Shown here: piece after piece, positions 25,852-35,579 of the stretch
Numbering within the stretch: position 1 is the stretch's first letter
Layout: every line of letters begins with the position of its first letter
Assembly (NCBI GenBank): GCA_947501885.1
Contig: CANMXN010000003.1
Span: forward strand, 135,959-199,958
Direction: 5' to 3'
Source: an uncultured Sphingorhabdus sp.
Lineage (GTDB): Bacteria > Pseudomonadota > Alphaproteobacteria > Sphingomonadales > Sphingomonadaceae
DNA: 64,000 nt
Notes under the pieces: generated by a model
Databases searched by the model: none
The model's input: the letters and a program-made list of their open reading frames with translations, nothing else
Told to the model about the DNA's origin: nothing
Program-made: the position numbers and the translations under genes

Positions 25852-26823
25852 ATGAATAAGCAAATTCACACCCTTAGGTCATTCTTGCCTGATCCATTTG
25901 TGCAATTGCTTATTGCCACTATCCTTTTGGCAACGCTTCTACCTGTTTATGGACAAGGTGCAAAGATTGCATCAGTTATCAGTCAGATTGGTATATTTTT
26001 GCTCTTTTTTCTTAATGGAATTCGTCTGCCGCGCCAAGAAGTTCTAAGCGGCATAAGAAATTGGCAACTGCAGGCGAGTATATATTTTTGGGTATTTGCT
26101 ATCATGCCTTTCATTGGCTGGGGACTATCTCAATTAAGCATTGCTTATATCCCAGAGGCTTTGGCTGTTGGTATATTATTTTTGGGCGTTTTACCGTCGA
26201 CCGTACAATCGGCAACAGCTTATAATTCATTGGCAAAAGGTAATGTAACTGCCTCTGTTATTGCATCTGCTATCTTAAATCTTACAGGTGTAGTTGTAAC
26301 GCCATTATTATTTGCTGTGCTTGCTAGCAGCTCTGGCGTTCATATTTCCTATGAGAGTTTTTTGCGTATATGTTTGATATTGCTGCTGCCCTTTTTTTTG
26401 GGACAATATATGCAAAAATATTGGGCTGGTTGGTTAGGCAAGCGCAAAAATTTGGTCGCTTATATGGATCGAGGAGCTATTGCGGTTGCGGTCTATGTGG
26501 CCTTTTCAGGGGCTGTTGTCGCAGGTATTTGGTCTCATATTACCCTTAATGAATTTATCATTTTATTTGCTATATTGATAATATTTTTGGTCTTAGCTTT
26601 TACTGGCTCTTGGGTGATGAGCGGATTATTCAAATTTGTACGTAATGATCGTAAGGCAGTAATGTTTGCTGGTGCACATAAAAGCCTTGCCATTGGAGCA
26701 CCCCTTGCGGCTATATTATTTCCACCTGAAACGGCAGGTGTCATTTTATTACCGATATTAATCTATCACTTAGCCCAATTGATCATTTCTGCGCCGTTGG
26801 CCAATAGGCTTGCTAAGTCTTGA
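25852..26823 (+). CDS. SBF-like (bile acid:sodium symporter family) transporter
   Basis: The start at 25852 gives a 323-residue protein beginning MNKQIHTLRSFLPDPF, which matches the N-terminus of SBF-like transporters; upstream in-frame codons overlap the opposing TPR gene and are not used. About ten hydrophobic helices are visible, with the crossing segments around LPSTVQSATAYNSLAKGN and GAHKSLAIGAPLA. Family members exchange organic acids or anions with Na+ or H+; the substrate here is unknown. Confidence 0.8.
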   Translation: MNKQIHTLRSFLPDPFVQLLIATILLATLLPVYGQGAKIASVISQIGIFLLFFLNGIRLPRQEVLSGIRNWQLQASIYFWVFAIMPFIGWGLSQLSIAYIPEALAVGILFLGVLPSTVQSATAYNSLAKGNVTASVIASAILNLTGVVVTPLLFAVLASSSGVHISYESFLRICLILLLPFFLGQYMQKYWAGWLGKRKNLVAYMDRGAIAVAVYVAFSGAVVAGIWSHITLNEFIILFAILIIFLVLAFTGSWVMSGLFKFVRNDRKAVMFAGAHKSLAIGAPLAAILFPPETAGVILLPILIYHLAQLIISAPLANRLAKS

Positions 26824-26847
26824 ATTGCCAGAGTGCTAATGTAGCTG

Positions 26848-29361
26848 CTAAAGGTCTCTTAAAGCTGATGCAGGGCGAGCTGCTAATATGGGTAAGGACC
26901 CGATTATACCAAGCAGAAATGTGATCAATGCCCCGCCAATAATTGTTATGCCTACAATAAGCATATCAGGGGCAAAGGTAAATTCGAATATTTGTACAAT
27001 GACATAATAAGCCGCTGCCAAACCAAGACCCAATGATAAGAGGCTGATAATGGATGCAAGTAATATATATTCTATAGCTTGCGTTACGAGTATTTGCCGG
27101 CGCGTTGAACCTAATAATTTGAGGATAACGCTGTCATAGGTTCGAGACATACGAGCGGCTGCAATAGCGCCGACTAAAACAGCTATCCCCGCTAAAATAG
27201 AAATTGATGCAGCCGCTGCAATTGCTTGTGACATTTGTGTCAATAATAGACTTACTTGATTGACTATATCTTTGACCTTAATCAGGGTTGAAGAAGGAAA
27301 TTTGTTCGGGATGGTTCGTGACAATTGTCTTTCTTTGTCTTCATCAACGGTGATAGTTGCCGTCATATTGTGCGGCGCACTGTCGAGTGAACCAGCAGAA
27401 AAAATCATTGAGAAGTTGAGACCAAAATTATCCCAATTAACACGGCGAAAGTTGGTAACTTTGGCTTCAAACTCTGCACCTAATATATTGATGATAATGC
27501 TATCACCTAATTTTAGATCTAGTATATTAGCCATATCAATATCAACACTGACTTGTGGAGAACCGCTATAATTGTCTGGCCACCATTCACCCTCTAATAT
27601 CTCGCTACCCTCTGGTAGTGTCGATGCATAGGTTAGGCCCCGATCACCGCGTAATACCCATGCGCCTTCAGGTATCTCCTCCAATTCATCAACGCGTTGG
27701 CCTGCATAAGATACAATGCTACCGCGCATGATAGGCACCAAATTAATACTCGCTTCAGGCGCTATATCGGTGATGGTTTTTTTGAAACTATCGGCTTCGC
27801 TTCTGGGTACATCTAATGCAAAGAAACTAGGAGCTTGTTCAGGAACATTCTTGCTAATCTCATTGTTAATGCTCGATTGGATAGCAGCAAGTGTGACGAA
27901 TAAAGTTAACCCAAGACCGAGTGCAACTACCAATGCACTGGTCTGCGCGCCAGGCCTATGCAAATTTGTAAGAGCAAGTCTTAATAAGGGTTTTTTCGGG
28001 CGTGGTATGCGCATGGTGATGTTGCGGATTATCCATGCAATTACGCTCAATATTATGAGCAAAACTAGCGATGCAATAATGAAAGCAAGAGAGAAAAAAG
28101 GCTCGCGTGCGGTGATGATAGCAATGCCAATAATTGCGAGGCCAGCGGCTATCACCCAAAAAGCTGAAATTTTATCCAACCTAGCCCAATGACCTTGGTT
28201 GTTACGGAACAATCCTGCTGAAGATACGGTTTTGGCTTTAGATAATGGTGGAAGTGCAAAAGCAATGGCGATTAACAGTCCATAGGCTGCGCTAATGAGC
28301 AGTGGTAAAGGATAGATTGAAAAACCTGGGCTTACTGGCAGAACATCACCTGCTAGCCATGTGATGAGTGAGGGGGCGATACTACCCATTATAAGTCCAG
28401 CGATGATTGCGATCGTTGCAACAAATAATATTTGTAGAAAATATATACGAAAGACTGTGTTGCTATCTGCACCCAAAACTTTAAGTGTCGCAATAGATTT
28501 GCGTTTATTTTCTAAATAGCTAGCAACGCCATTACCAACGCCAATGCCAGCTATCACTAGTGATGCAAGACCAACCAAGGTTAGAAATTGCCCCATGCGT
28601 TCGATGAAACGTCTGGTGCCTGGGGCTCCATTAGATCGGTCCGTTATGCGCCAACCAGCTTGCGGAAAATCTTCATCCAATCGTTCAGAGATTGCCTCAA
28701 TGTCACTATTTGGGTTCGTTTTTATACGATATTTAGAACTGTATAGACTGCCTGGTTGAATGAGGTTTGTTTTTTCTAATGATTGTAAATTGATAAGTGC
28801 TACCGGACCTAAGGTAAAGCCTTCGCCAAGACGATCTGGTTCTTCGTCTATAATCCCTGATATGGTGAAATCAGCTTCGCCAAATGTTACGCTGTCGCCA
28901 ATTTGCAAATCCATTTGATCTGATAAGGTTTCACCGACGAATATATCACCAATCTCTGGCGCATTAACACTGCGTCCATCTTTAAGTGTCAGCGCACCAT
29001 AGAGCGGATAGATATTATCAATGGCTTTTAGTTCGGATAATAGATTTTTTTGCGGTGCTTTGACATTGGCCATAGCCCGCAGGCGCACGGTTTTCGATAG
29101 TTGGCCAATTTCTTCGAATATCGCAATTTCTTTATCGTTCGCTAGCCTCTGCGATAGTGATATTTCAATATCGCCGCCCAATATAATGCGACCACGTGAA
29201 GATAATTCATCGCTAATCCCTGCAATTAAACTGCCAATAGCGGCCAGTGTTGCTACGCCTAAAAACAAACACACAACCAACAAACGTAGGCCTCTAATCC
29301 GTGCGTTCATATCGCGGCGCGATATAGTCCATATCTGTGAATATGATAGCTTACCGTTCAC
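26848..29361 (-). CDS. ABC transporter permease, YbbP-like (FtsX family)
   Basis: The 837-residue membrane protein has an N-terminal helix (about 26-46), a large periplasmic domain, then helix groups at about 255-370, 395-445, 470-495 and 700-830. This duplicated MacB/FtsX-type layout is that of YbbP. With the adjacent ATPase and TesA-like esterase it forms the known ybbA-ybbP-tesA cluster, thought to move or extract lipid-type substrates. Stop-to-start distance to the ATPase gene is nine bases. Confidence 0.88.
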   Translation of the reverse strand: MNGKLSYSQIWTISRRDMNARIRGLRLLVVCLFLGVATLAAIGSLIAGISDELSSRGRIILGGDIEISLSQRLANDKEIAIFEEIGQLSKTVRLRAMANVKAPQKNLLSELKAIDNIYPLYGALTLKDGRSVNAPEIGDIFVGETLSDQMDLQIGDSVTFGEADFTISGIIDEEPDRLGEGFTLGPVALINLQSLEKTNLIQPGSLYSSKYRIKTNPNSDIEAISERLDEDFPQAGWRITDRSNGAPGTRRFIERMGQFLTLVGLASLVIAGIGVGNGVASYLENKRKSIATLKVLGADSNTVFRIYFLQILFVATIAIIAGLIMGSIAPSLITWLAGDVLPVSPGFSIYPLPLLISAAYGLLIAIAFALPPLSKAKTVSSAGLFRNNQGHWARLDKISAFWVIAAGLAIIGIAIITAREPFFSLAFIIASLVLLIILSVIAWIIRNITMRIPRPKKPLLRLALTNLHRPGAQTSALVVALGLGLTLFVTLAAIQSSINNEISKNVPEQAPSFFALDVPRSEADSFKKTITDIAPEASINLVPIMRGSIVSYAGQRVDELEEIPEGAWVLRGDRGLTYASTLPEGSEILEGEWWPDNYSGSPQVSVDIDMANILDLKLGDSIIINILGAEFEAKVTNFRRVNWDNFGLNFSMIFSAGSLDSAPHNMTATITVDEDKERQLSRTIPNKFPSSTLIKVKDIVNQVSLLLTQMSQAIAAAASISILAGIAVLVGAIAAARMSRTYDSVILKLLGSTRRQILVTQAIEYILLASIISLLSLGLGLAAAYYVIVQIFEFTFAPDMLIVGITIIGGALITFLLGIIGSLPILAARPASALRDL

Positions 29362-29370
29362 TTTATGCTC

Positions 29371-30084
29371 TTATGATTTATTATCTTCGACAACAACACC
29401 ATCATGCATGGTAATAATGCGGTCACAATGCTGTGCAAGGGCAGGGTCATGTGTAATGATTAAGAGCGTGGCGTTTAACGCTTTTTGTCGTTCGAATAAT
29501 ATTTTAATAATGGCATCGCCCGTGCTGGCATCTAAATTACCCGTAGGTTCATCGGCAAATATGATATTTGGCCTTGCGGCCATCGCTCTGGCTATGGCTA
29601 CTCGTTGTTGTTCGCCGCCTGATAATTGAGTGGGATAATGGGTAAGCCTATGTCCTAGACCAACTGCTTCTAACTCCTCTTTAGCGCGCTCAAAAGCATT
29701 ATTAAATTCGGCTAACTCCATAGGTACGGCAACATTTTCAATCGCACTCATTGTAGGAAGCAGATGAAAGGCTTGGAGTACAATTCCGATACGGCCTCTT
29801 CTGGCGCGTGCTAATTCGTCTTCATTAAGGTTCGCAAAATCTAGTCCATCGATTAAAATACTACCGCCATTTGCTTGTTCTAGGCCTGATAACACGGCCA
29901 TGAGTGAGCTTTTTCCTGATCCTGATGGACCAAGCAAGGCAACACTATCACCTGATTTTATTTCCAAATCAACGCCGCGTAAAATATCTACGGGTGCTTC
30001 TTTTGATCCTAAACTTAGGGTGACATTTTTTGCATCAATCGCTATTGCTTGCGAAGAAACTTTGCTGGGATTGTTATCTGGCAT
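29371..30084 (-). CDS. ABC transporter ATPase, YbbA-like
   Basis: The 237-residue ATPase has Walker A GPSGSGKSS, the signature LSGGEQQR, Walker B IIFADEPTGNLD and the switch His in IITHDPALA. It belongs to the LolD/MacB/YbbA class and is encoded directly before the YbbP permease. It faces the tesA-like gene with 19 bases between the divergent starts. Confidence 0.92.
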   Translation of the reverse strand: MPDNNPSKVSSQAIAIDAKNVTLSLGSKEAPVDILRGVDLEIKSGDSVALLGPSGSGKSSLMAVLSGLEQANGGSILIDGLDFANLNEDELARARRGRIGIVLQAFHLLPTMSAIENVAVPMELAEFNNAFERAKEELEAVGLGHRLTHYPTQLSGGEQQRVAIARAMAARPNIIFADEPTGNLDASTGDAIIKILFERQKALNATLLIITHDPALAQHCDRIITMHDGVVVEDNKS

Positions 30085-30103
30085 GATTTAAGGAGGCTTC
30101 CAA

Positions 30104-30853
30104 ATGATACGCACTTTGGCACTATATGGGGTCGTTATTCTTCTTGTCCAGATGCTCTTTTCTTGTAGTGAAACAAATACATCGGCCAATAATGTCGCTT
30201 CCGATAACAATGATGCTGTTTCAAGCAATGATAATATCACCAATGACACAGAAAATCAGACGAATGACGCTCGTTCAAAAGAAAAATTTATCGTTACTTT
30301 TGGCGATAGTCTCTATGCGGGATATGGCCTTGATACGGGGGAGGGCCTTGCACCAGAATTAGAACGTCAATTAACTGCAGGCGGCGCATCTATCGCGGTA
30401 CATAGCGCTGGCGTTTCTGGTGATACCACGGCAGCTGGCTTACAGCGGTTTTCCTTTGTTCTTGATAATTTAAAACGTAAACCTGATCTGGTGATGGTGG
30501 GTCTCGGCGGTAATGACATGCTGCGCGGTATAGGTCCAGATCAGACTAGAGCTAATCTTACGGCTATGATGGAAGAGCTTAAAAAACGCGATATCCAACC
30601 TATGTTAACGGGTATGATTGCTGCACCCAATTTAGGGCCGCAATATGCACAAGAATTTAATCCAATATTCCCACAATTGGCTAAGCAATATGATGCTCCT
30701 CTTGATCCATTTATTTTGGATCAAGTGATAACTGATTCTGCACTTATGTTGCCTGATGGTATTCACCCAACCGCCGAAGGAATTGATATTATTGCCAAAA
30801 GATTAGCTCCTATTATCGCTGAGACAGTCGATCAACCATTTACAAACCCATGA
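30104..30853 (+). CDS. tesA: TesA-like arylesterase / lysophospholipase (SGNH), lipoprotein
   Basis: The 249-residue SGNH hydrolase has block I FGDSLYAGYG (Ser69), the block III motif GLGGNDMLRG and block V DGIHPTAEG, all intact. Unlike E. coli TesA it has a lipobox-like LFSC at 18-21, followed by a 35-residue Asn/Ser/Asp linker, suggesting a lipid-anchored periplasmic enzyme. It is divergent from ybbA-ybbP as in many genomes. Confidence 0.9.
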   Translation: MIRTLALYGVVILLVQMLFSCSETNTSANNVASDNNDAVSSNDNITNDTENQTNDARSKEKFIVTFGDSLYAGYGLDTGEGLAPELERQLTAGGASIAVHSAGVSGDTTAAGLQRFSFVLDNLKRKPDLVMVGLGGNDMLRGIGPDQTRANLTAMMEELKKRDIQPMLTGMIAAPNLGPQYAQEFNPIFPQLAKQYDAPLDPFILDQVITDSALMLPDGIHPTAEGIDIIAKRLAPIIAETVDQPFTNP

Positions 30854-31011
30854 AATGTTTATAATATTATTGTTTAGATTCAATTCTGTATTATAAAAAC
30901 AATACAGTTTATCGAGATTATCTTGAAAAATAAAAGGATTAACGCCATCTTATAACTATCAATAGCAAAACTTACCTTCAGGTAAGCAGATATTAATAAG
31001 AGGGAATGGTA

Positions 31012-32220
31012 ATGGCGACAGAAACAGCAGTTGAAGTAGGAAATGAACTCAAGTTAACGCCGCCTGACCCTGTGCCAGTTGTTGCGGCGGAACAAGCCAT
31101 TGGATTGGTCCCCGTTACCGATGAACAAAAATCAAAGCTTGACGAAAAGGTTGATGCTTTTGTTACAGACTTAATCGCGCAAGATGCTAAATCGCCTGAA
31201 TTTGGCCAAAGGGTAGATCAGCTCACTAATATGGGACGCCGTGAGATTGTAGAAGCTGCAGGGCAATCAAACCGCTTTTTGGATCGTCCTATTCGGTCGA
31301 TGGATGATAGCTCAAGCGTAGGGACTGACCTTGCTGAATTGCGGCGTACGGTGGAAGATCTTGACCCCTCGAAGCGAGGTAATTTACTTGCTCCTAAAAA
31401 ATTATTTGGCATTATCCCTTTTGGTAATAAATTGCGCAATTATTTTGATAGTTATAAAAGTGCACAGACGCATATAAGTTCGATCTTGGACCGTTTGGCA
31501 GGCGGTAAAGATGAATTGCTTATGGATAATGCCGCTATCGATGTCGAGCGCCAGAATCTCTGGGCGGCGATGGGTAAGCTTGAACAAATGATCCATCTCT
31601 CAAAATCAATGGATGCTAAACTTGAAGAAAAAGCCAATGAATTGGATGCAAGTGATCCCGAGAAAGCAAGAGCTGTCCGCGACACCGCGCTGTTTTATGT
31701 GCGTCAACGTACCCAAGATTTGCTAACGCAAATGGCTGTAACGGTGCAGGGTTATCTGGCGCTTGATTTGGTGAAAAAGAATAATGTGGAATTGGTAAAA
31801 GGTGTAGATCGTGCATCAACTACAACCGTTGGCGCGCTTCGTACAGCGGTCACTGTTGCGCAAGCAATGACCAATCAAAAATTGGTGCTTGAACAAATCA
31901 CGCAACTTAACACCACCACATCCAATATTATCGATGGCACTGGCAAAATGTTGCGCGAAAATACGGCAACTATTCATGAACAAGCGGCTGCTTCTACCAT
32001 ACCGCTTGAGACCTTGAGCCGGGCTTTTACCAATATTTATCAAACCATGGATGAGATTGATACATTTAAAGTTCGAGCGCTTGAAAATATGAAGCAAACC
32101 GTTGGTGCATTGGAGAGCGAGGTTCAAAAATCCAAAGGCTATATTGCGCGTGCAGAAGGGCAGGCCCAGGCCAGCAAAGAGATTAAAGATGACGGGTTAT
32201 TAGCAGCATTGGAGAATTGA
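31012..32220 (+). CDS. Toxic anion resistance (TelA) family protein
   Basis: The family protein is 402 residues from ATG 31012, which has AGAGGG seven bases upstream; ATG 31006 is too close to it. Long helical segments dominate, with the TelA core in the second half (LLTQMAVTVQGYLALDLVKKN, TTVGALRTAVTVAQAMTNQK). TelA proteins are linked to tellurite and colicin tolerance, but their mechanism is unresolved. A perfect hairpin CTTACC-TTCA-GGTAAG lies at 30971-30986. The next gene follows after five bases. Confidence 0.88.
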   Translation: MATETAVEVGNELKLTPPDPVPVVAAEQAIGLVPVTDEQKSKLDEKVDAFVTDLIAQDAKSPEFGQRVDQLTNMGRREIVEAAGQSNRFLDRPIRSMDDSSSVGTDLAELRRTVEDLDPSKRGNLLAPKKLFGIIPFGNKLRNYFDSYKSAQTHISSILDRLAGGKDELLMDNAAIDVERQNLWAAMGKLEQMIHLSKSMDAKLEEKANELDASDPEKARAVRDTALFYVRQRTQDLLTQMAVTVQGYLALDLVKKNNVELVKGVDRASTTTVGALRTAVTVAQAMTNQKLVLEQITQLNTTTSNIIDGTGKMLRENTATIHEQAAASTIPLETLSRAFTNIYQTMDEIDTFKVRALENMKQTVGALESEVQKSKGYIARAEGQAQASKEIKDDGLLAALEN

Positions 32221-32225
32221 GATAA

Positions 32226-32933
32226 ATGAGTTTAGCATCTCAATCTGATCAAATTATAGCTAGTGCGCGTAATAGCCTGAAGAGTCAGCGCTTTGCTCGC
32301 TCTATTGGCCAAAAGTCAAAAGATATGAAACGCACACACCTATGGAGTAAAGTTAAACGTGCGGCCTTAGTTGTAGGCGGAATTTGGGTTGGTATGACAA
32401 TAGCAGGTGTTGTTGTTAATGGCATTGGCTTGAGTGGTTTATCTCTCGCTGTGGGATTATCAGGTGCTGCTATTTGGGCGTTCTTAAGCTACCCTAAAAT
32501 GCCGATGCCAACGAGTGAGAGTCTGAGAAATAGTGATTTACCGCGCTTAGCTGGACAAACCGAAATATGGCTTGAACAACAGCGTAAAGCTCTACCAGCC
32601 CCAGCGGTAACGTTGGTAGAAAATATCGGAACAAGGCTTGATGATTTAGCGCCGCAACTTGCTAAAATTGGTGAGAATGATCCTGCTGCACGCGAAGTTC
32701 GCACTTTGGTAGGAGAACATCTTCCCGAGCTAATTAATGGTTATCGTGAATTACCTGACAGTTTGAAGCAGCAAAAACATGGAGCTACTTCTCCAGCAGA
32801 GCAGTTAATCAACGGTCTGCGTACTATTGATGAAGAAATTGAATCGATGACGCGTAAAATTTCAAAAGGTGAGTTGGATAAACTTGCAACACGTGAGCGT
32901 TTTTTGGAATTAAAATATGACCGTGGTGAGTGA
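32226..32933 (+). CDS. TelA-partner membrane protein
   Basis: The 235-residue protein starts five bases after the TelA gene and is certainly co-transcribed. A basic N-terminus precedes two close membrane helices (about 44-63 and 67-83), followed by a long helical cytoplasmic part with QTEIWLEQQRKALP and MTRKISKGELDKLATRERFLE. TelA genes are often paired with XpaC-like membrane proteins and this occupies that place, but clear XpaC motifs are not visible. Function unknown. Confidence 0.7.
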   Translation: MSLASQSDQIIASARNSLKSQRFARSIGQKSKDMKRTHLWSKVKRAALVVGGIWVGMTIAGVVVNGIGLSGLSLAVGLSGAAIWAFLSYPKMPMPTSESLRNSDLPRLAGQTEIWLEQQRKALPAPAVTLVENIGTRLDDLAPQLAKIGENDPAAREVRTLVGEHLPELINGYRELPDSLKQQKHGATSPAEQLINGLRTIDEEIESMTRKISKGELDKLATRERFLELKYDRGE

Positions 32934-33024
32934 TATATTATTGTCACTTTAACTATTTATATTGCTATATAGTGGATAGTTTCATTAACCTAATATGATA
33001 TCCTGTTTAACCACTATTCTGCCG

Positions 33025-33060
33025 CAAAAAAGCCGGCTGATGTTTCCATCAACCAGCTTT
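33025..33060 (-). terminator. Terminator between convergent transcripts
   Basis: AAAGCTGGTTGATG pairs with CATCAGCCGGCTTT around a GAAA tetraloop (two weak pairs) and runs into TTTTTT on the minus strand, just past the autotransporter fragment stop. Confidence 0.75.
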
Positions 33061-33087
33061 CCCGAATGGTTAAATTTGTTTCAATAC

Positions 33088-33768
33088 TCAGAACGCGAAA
33101 CGAACTCTGACACCACCCGAATGAGATTCATAATCAGATGCAAAACGCCCCTGATACACTGCCGCAATGCTAAACCCACCTTTACTGACTAGGTTCAGGC
33201 CAACACCAACATCGAAACGCGATTGTGATGCTTCCTGTGAGGTCAAACGGAAAACATCCGCACCAGCATTGAAGCTCCCATTAATTCCTACACCATCACC
33301 GATTAAGTCATACGCATATGCAACACGTAGGAATGGAACCACTGATAGCTCTTTATCTTCATTAGCAGTTCCAGAAATTCCAAGGCCTATTGATGACTCT
33401 AGAAAATCCGTTGTGTCGCCATCTAGGGTCAAACCAAGGCTACCAGTTTCGGTAAATTCATCCGAAGAGATAGTGGCATAACGTAGACCAGCAAATGGTG
33501 TAATTGCTACTTTATCACTGCCAAGGTTTAGACCAGCATTTAGAGATGCTATGAAGCTGTCTGCATCTGTTTCACCAAATACAGGGCCGGTGATGCTGTT
33601 TCTTGTGCTATCGACACTGTTGATGGAATAGCCCAATTCAGCGTTAACAAATAGATTTTCATTGTTTACGCCAGCATATGCCGAGAACTGATAGCTGCTG
33701 ATTTCGCTTTGCGCTTGCGCTGCTCCATTTTCACTAGCAATTGGTTTTACTAGCAATTGGTTCATCAA
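33088..33768 (-). pseudogene. Autotransporter beta-barrel fragment
   Basis: The 226-residue frame is the C-terminal part of an outer-membrane autotransporter beta-domain: alternating amphipathic strands and the terminal signature GGVRVRFAF ending in Phe. It lacks a signal peptide, a passenger domain and the first strands of the barrel, and its start (TTG/ATG at 33763-33768) lies inside another gene's frame. It therefore cannot be exported. It joins a truncated sigma factor gene at a 16-base tandem duplication. I read it as a decayed remnant. Confidence 0.65.
33729..33760. repeat. 16-bp tandem duplication at the sigma/autotransporter junction
   Basis: TTTCACTAGCAATTGG (33729-33744) is followed at once by TTTTACTAGCAATTGG (33745-33760), with one base different. 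Sixteen is not a multiple of three, so the duplication shifts the frame. Removing one unit would place the sigma-factor frame in phase with the barrel frame. Confidence 0.9.
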
Positions 33769-34063
33769 TCTTTGATCGCACTCGAATTGCTTTACGATAA
33801 GCTATTGCGTAAATCCATGTTGATAATTTGCTGGCTCCTGCAAAACCATTAATTTTTTGCCAGACTACCATCATGGTATCGTTAAACACTTCTTCCACTA
33901 CCTGAGGTTTGTGGATCATGCTCGATATAAAATGAGATAATCTTTTTCTATACTCCCCATATAATTCTTCAAATGCTTTTATATCTCTATTACGTAAACG
34001 TATGATCAAGTCAGTCTCGCTTTGTTCAGTCGAAGCTGAATTTGGCAAATTTTTATTGTTCAT
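33734..34063 (-). pseudogene. ECF sigma factor, truncated after region 2
   Basis: The 109-residue frame has the region 2 of an extracytoplasmic-function sigma factor: DLIIRLRNRDIKAFEELY, then VVEEVFNDTMMVVWQKI and STWIYAIAYRKAI, the -10 binding helix. A working ECF factor needs about 70 more residues with the -35-binding region 4; here the frame ends eleven residues after region 2. No anti-sigma factor is adjacent. Loss of region 4 by a deletion that joined it to the autotransporter is the simplest reading. Confidence 0.75.
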
Positions 34064-34326
34064 TCATTTTATCTCATGCTATTTATAAGCGTCTTACAAG
34101 AGTTAGTGCGCATATTTTGAAAAAGGTTCATTATTATTATTTAATTTTGAACTTTAATTGATGGCAGGAAAATTTCGCCTTAGGCATATGATTTTTTAAG
34201 TAAAGTATTTATGCTTATAAATTTGCCAGCGGATACACTTGAAATATTAATAATTTTACGCTAAAACTGTTACCAAGTACCAGCGGTATATTCCGTATTG
34301 GCAGATAATATGAAAAGAGTTTGGTT

Positions 34327-35571
34327 ATGGTGGATCGTGTATCCCCATTGCCGCATGATGATAATGGCGATAACTCAGATGAAGAGAGATATCGTGTAAA
34401 TGTGGCATCTGATAGTGAGCATAGCGCCAATTCACAACGTGCTGTAGCGTCTACAACAGCCTCAAAGGCTGCTCCTGCTATATCTAATAAAACCCAAGTA
34501 AAGAAAAAGCCTTCTAGGCGGCAGTCAACAGCGAGTAAAAAAACAAATTACAATCAGAAATCTCGTAACCGAAATCCGATATCGAAAAACTGGTCTAAGC
34601 CCGTATCATATGCTGCATTAGATCTCGGAACGAATAATTGCCGCTTATTAATTGCTAGGCCAAAAGAAGGTGGTTTTACTGTTATTGACGCTTTCTCACG
34701 TGTTGTGCGCCTTGGCGAAGGTCTAGCTAAATCGGGTAAAATCAGTGATGAAGCTATGGATAGGGCGATTGATGCATTGGCTATATGTGCTCAAAAGTTA
34801 AAACGAAGGAATGTTACATTATCCAGATCTGTTGCAACAGAGGCATGTAGGCAGGCTGATAATGGTGAGCAATTTATTGAACGTGTTTACAAAGAAACTG
34901 GTATATTATTAGATATTATTTCATCAGAAGAAGAAGCACGTTTAGCAGTTCTAGGCTGCCACATATTACTTGATGAAGGTGAGGGGCCTGCATTAATATT
35001 TGATATAGGCGGCGGTTCAACAGAATTAGCGCTAATTTCAACGAAGAGCTCAATCCCTGTAATATTGGAGTGGATTAGCATCCCATGGGGCGTTGTTACG
35101 TTGACTGAGAGCGAACCTTGCGCGCAAGATAGCGAACAGGCACGAATGCATGCTTATAATAATATGCGTAATCGTGTGCGAGATAGTTTTCACGACTTCG
35201 GTAAAAAACTACCCAAAGAAGGCTCATTTCGAACCTTAGGGACATCTGGTACAATCACCACCCTAGCCAGTGTATTTTTGGAATTACCCTATTATAATCG
35301 CAATAAAATCGATGGTATCACTGTGCCTGCAGACGCTATGCGCCGTATTAGTAGAGAATTAGCACATAAATCCCCTGTGGAGAGATCCTTGGAACCCTGT
35401 ATAGGAACACAAAGATCGGACTTGGTTATTGCTGGTTGTGCTATCTTAGAAAGCATATTGGATATTTGGCCAGCACAAACATTAGGCGTTGCGGATAGAG
35501 GAATTAGAGAAGGTATTTTAAGAGCTTTGATGAAAAATGATGGTAGCGTTTCAATGCGCGCAAAGCAGTAG
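34327..35571 (+). CDS. ppx: Exopolyphosphatase / guanosine pentaphosphate phosphatase
   Basis: From ATG 34327, which has AAGAG eight bases upstream (a TTG at 34321 is in frame), the 414-residue protein is a Ppx/GppA enzyme with the ASKHA phosphate loops YAALDLGTNNCRLLI and DIGGGSTELALI, and GTSGTITTLAS. It degrades polyphosphate and/or converts pppGpp to ppGpp. The first 90 or so residues are an unusual low-complexity extension rich in Ser, Lys and Asn. It is followed by rlmE after eight bases, a known ppx-rlmE pairing in alphaproteobacteria. Confidence 0.9.
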   Translation: MVDRVSPLPHDDNGDNSDEERYRVNVASDSEHSANSQRAVASTTASKAAPAISNKTQVKKKPSRRQSTASKKTNYNQKSRNRNPISKNWSKPVSYAALDLGTNNCRLLIARPKEGGFTVIDAFSRVVRLGEGLAKSGKISDEAMDRAIDALAICAQKLKRRNVTLSRSVATEACRQADNGEQFIERVYKETGILLDIISSEEEARLAVLGCHILLDEGEGPALIFDIGGGSTELALISTKSSIPVILEWISIPWGVVTLTESEPCAQDSEQARMHAYNNMRNRVRDSFHDFGKKLPKEGSFRTLGTSGTITTLASVFLELPYYNRNKIDGITVPADAMRRISRELAHKSPVERSLEPCIGTQRSDLVIAGCAILESILDIWPAQTLGVADRGIREGILRALMKNDGSVSMRAKQ

Positions 35572-35579
35572 GGTTCTCT

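Noticed and set aside
34310..34400. A 29-codon frame starting at ATG 34310 overlapping the ppx start
   Set aside because: It has no ribosome binding site of its own and covers the ppx start region; probably chance.
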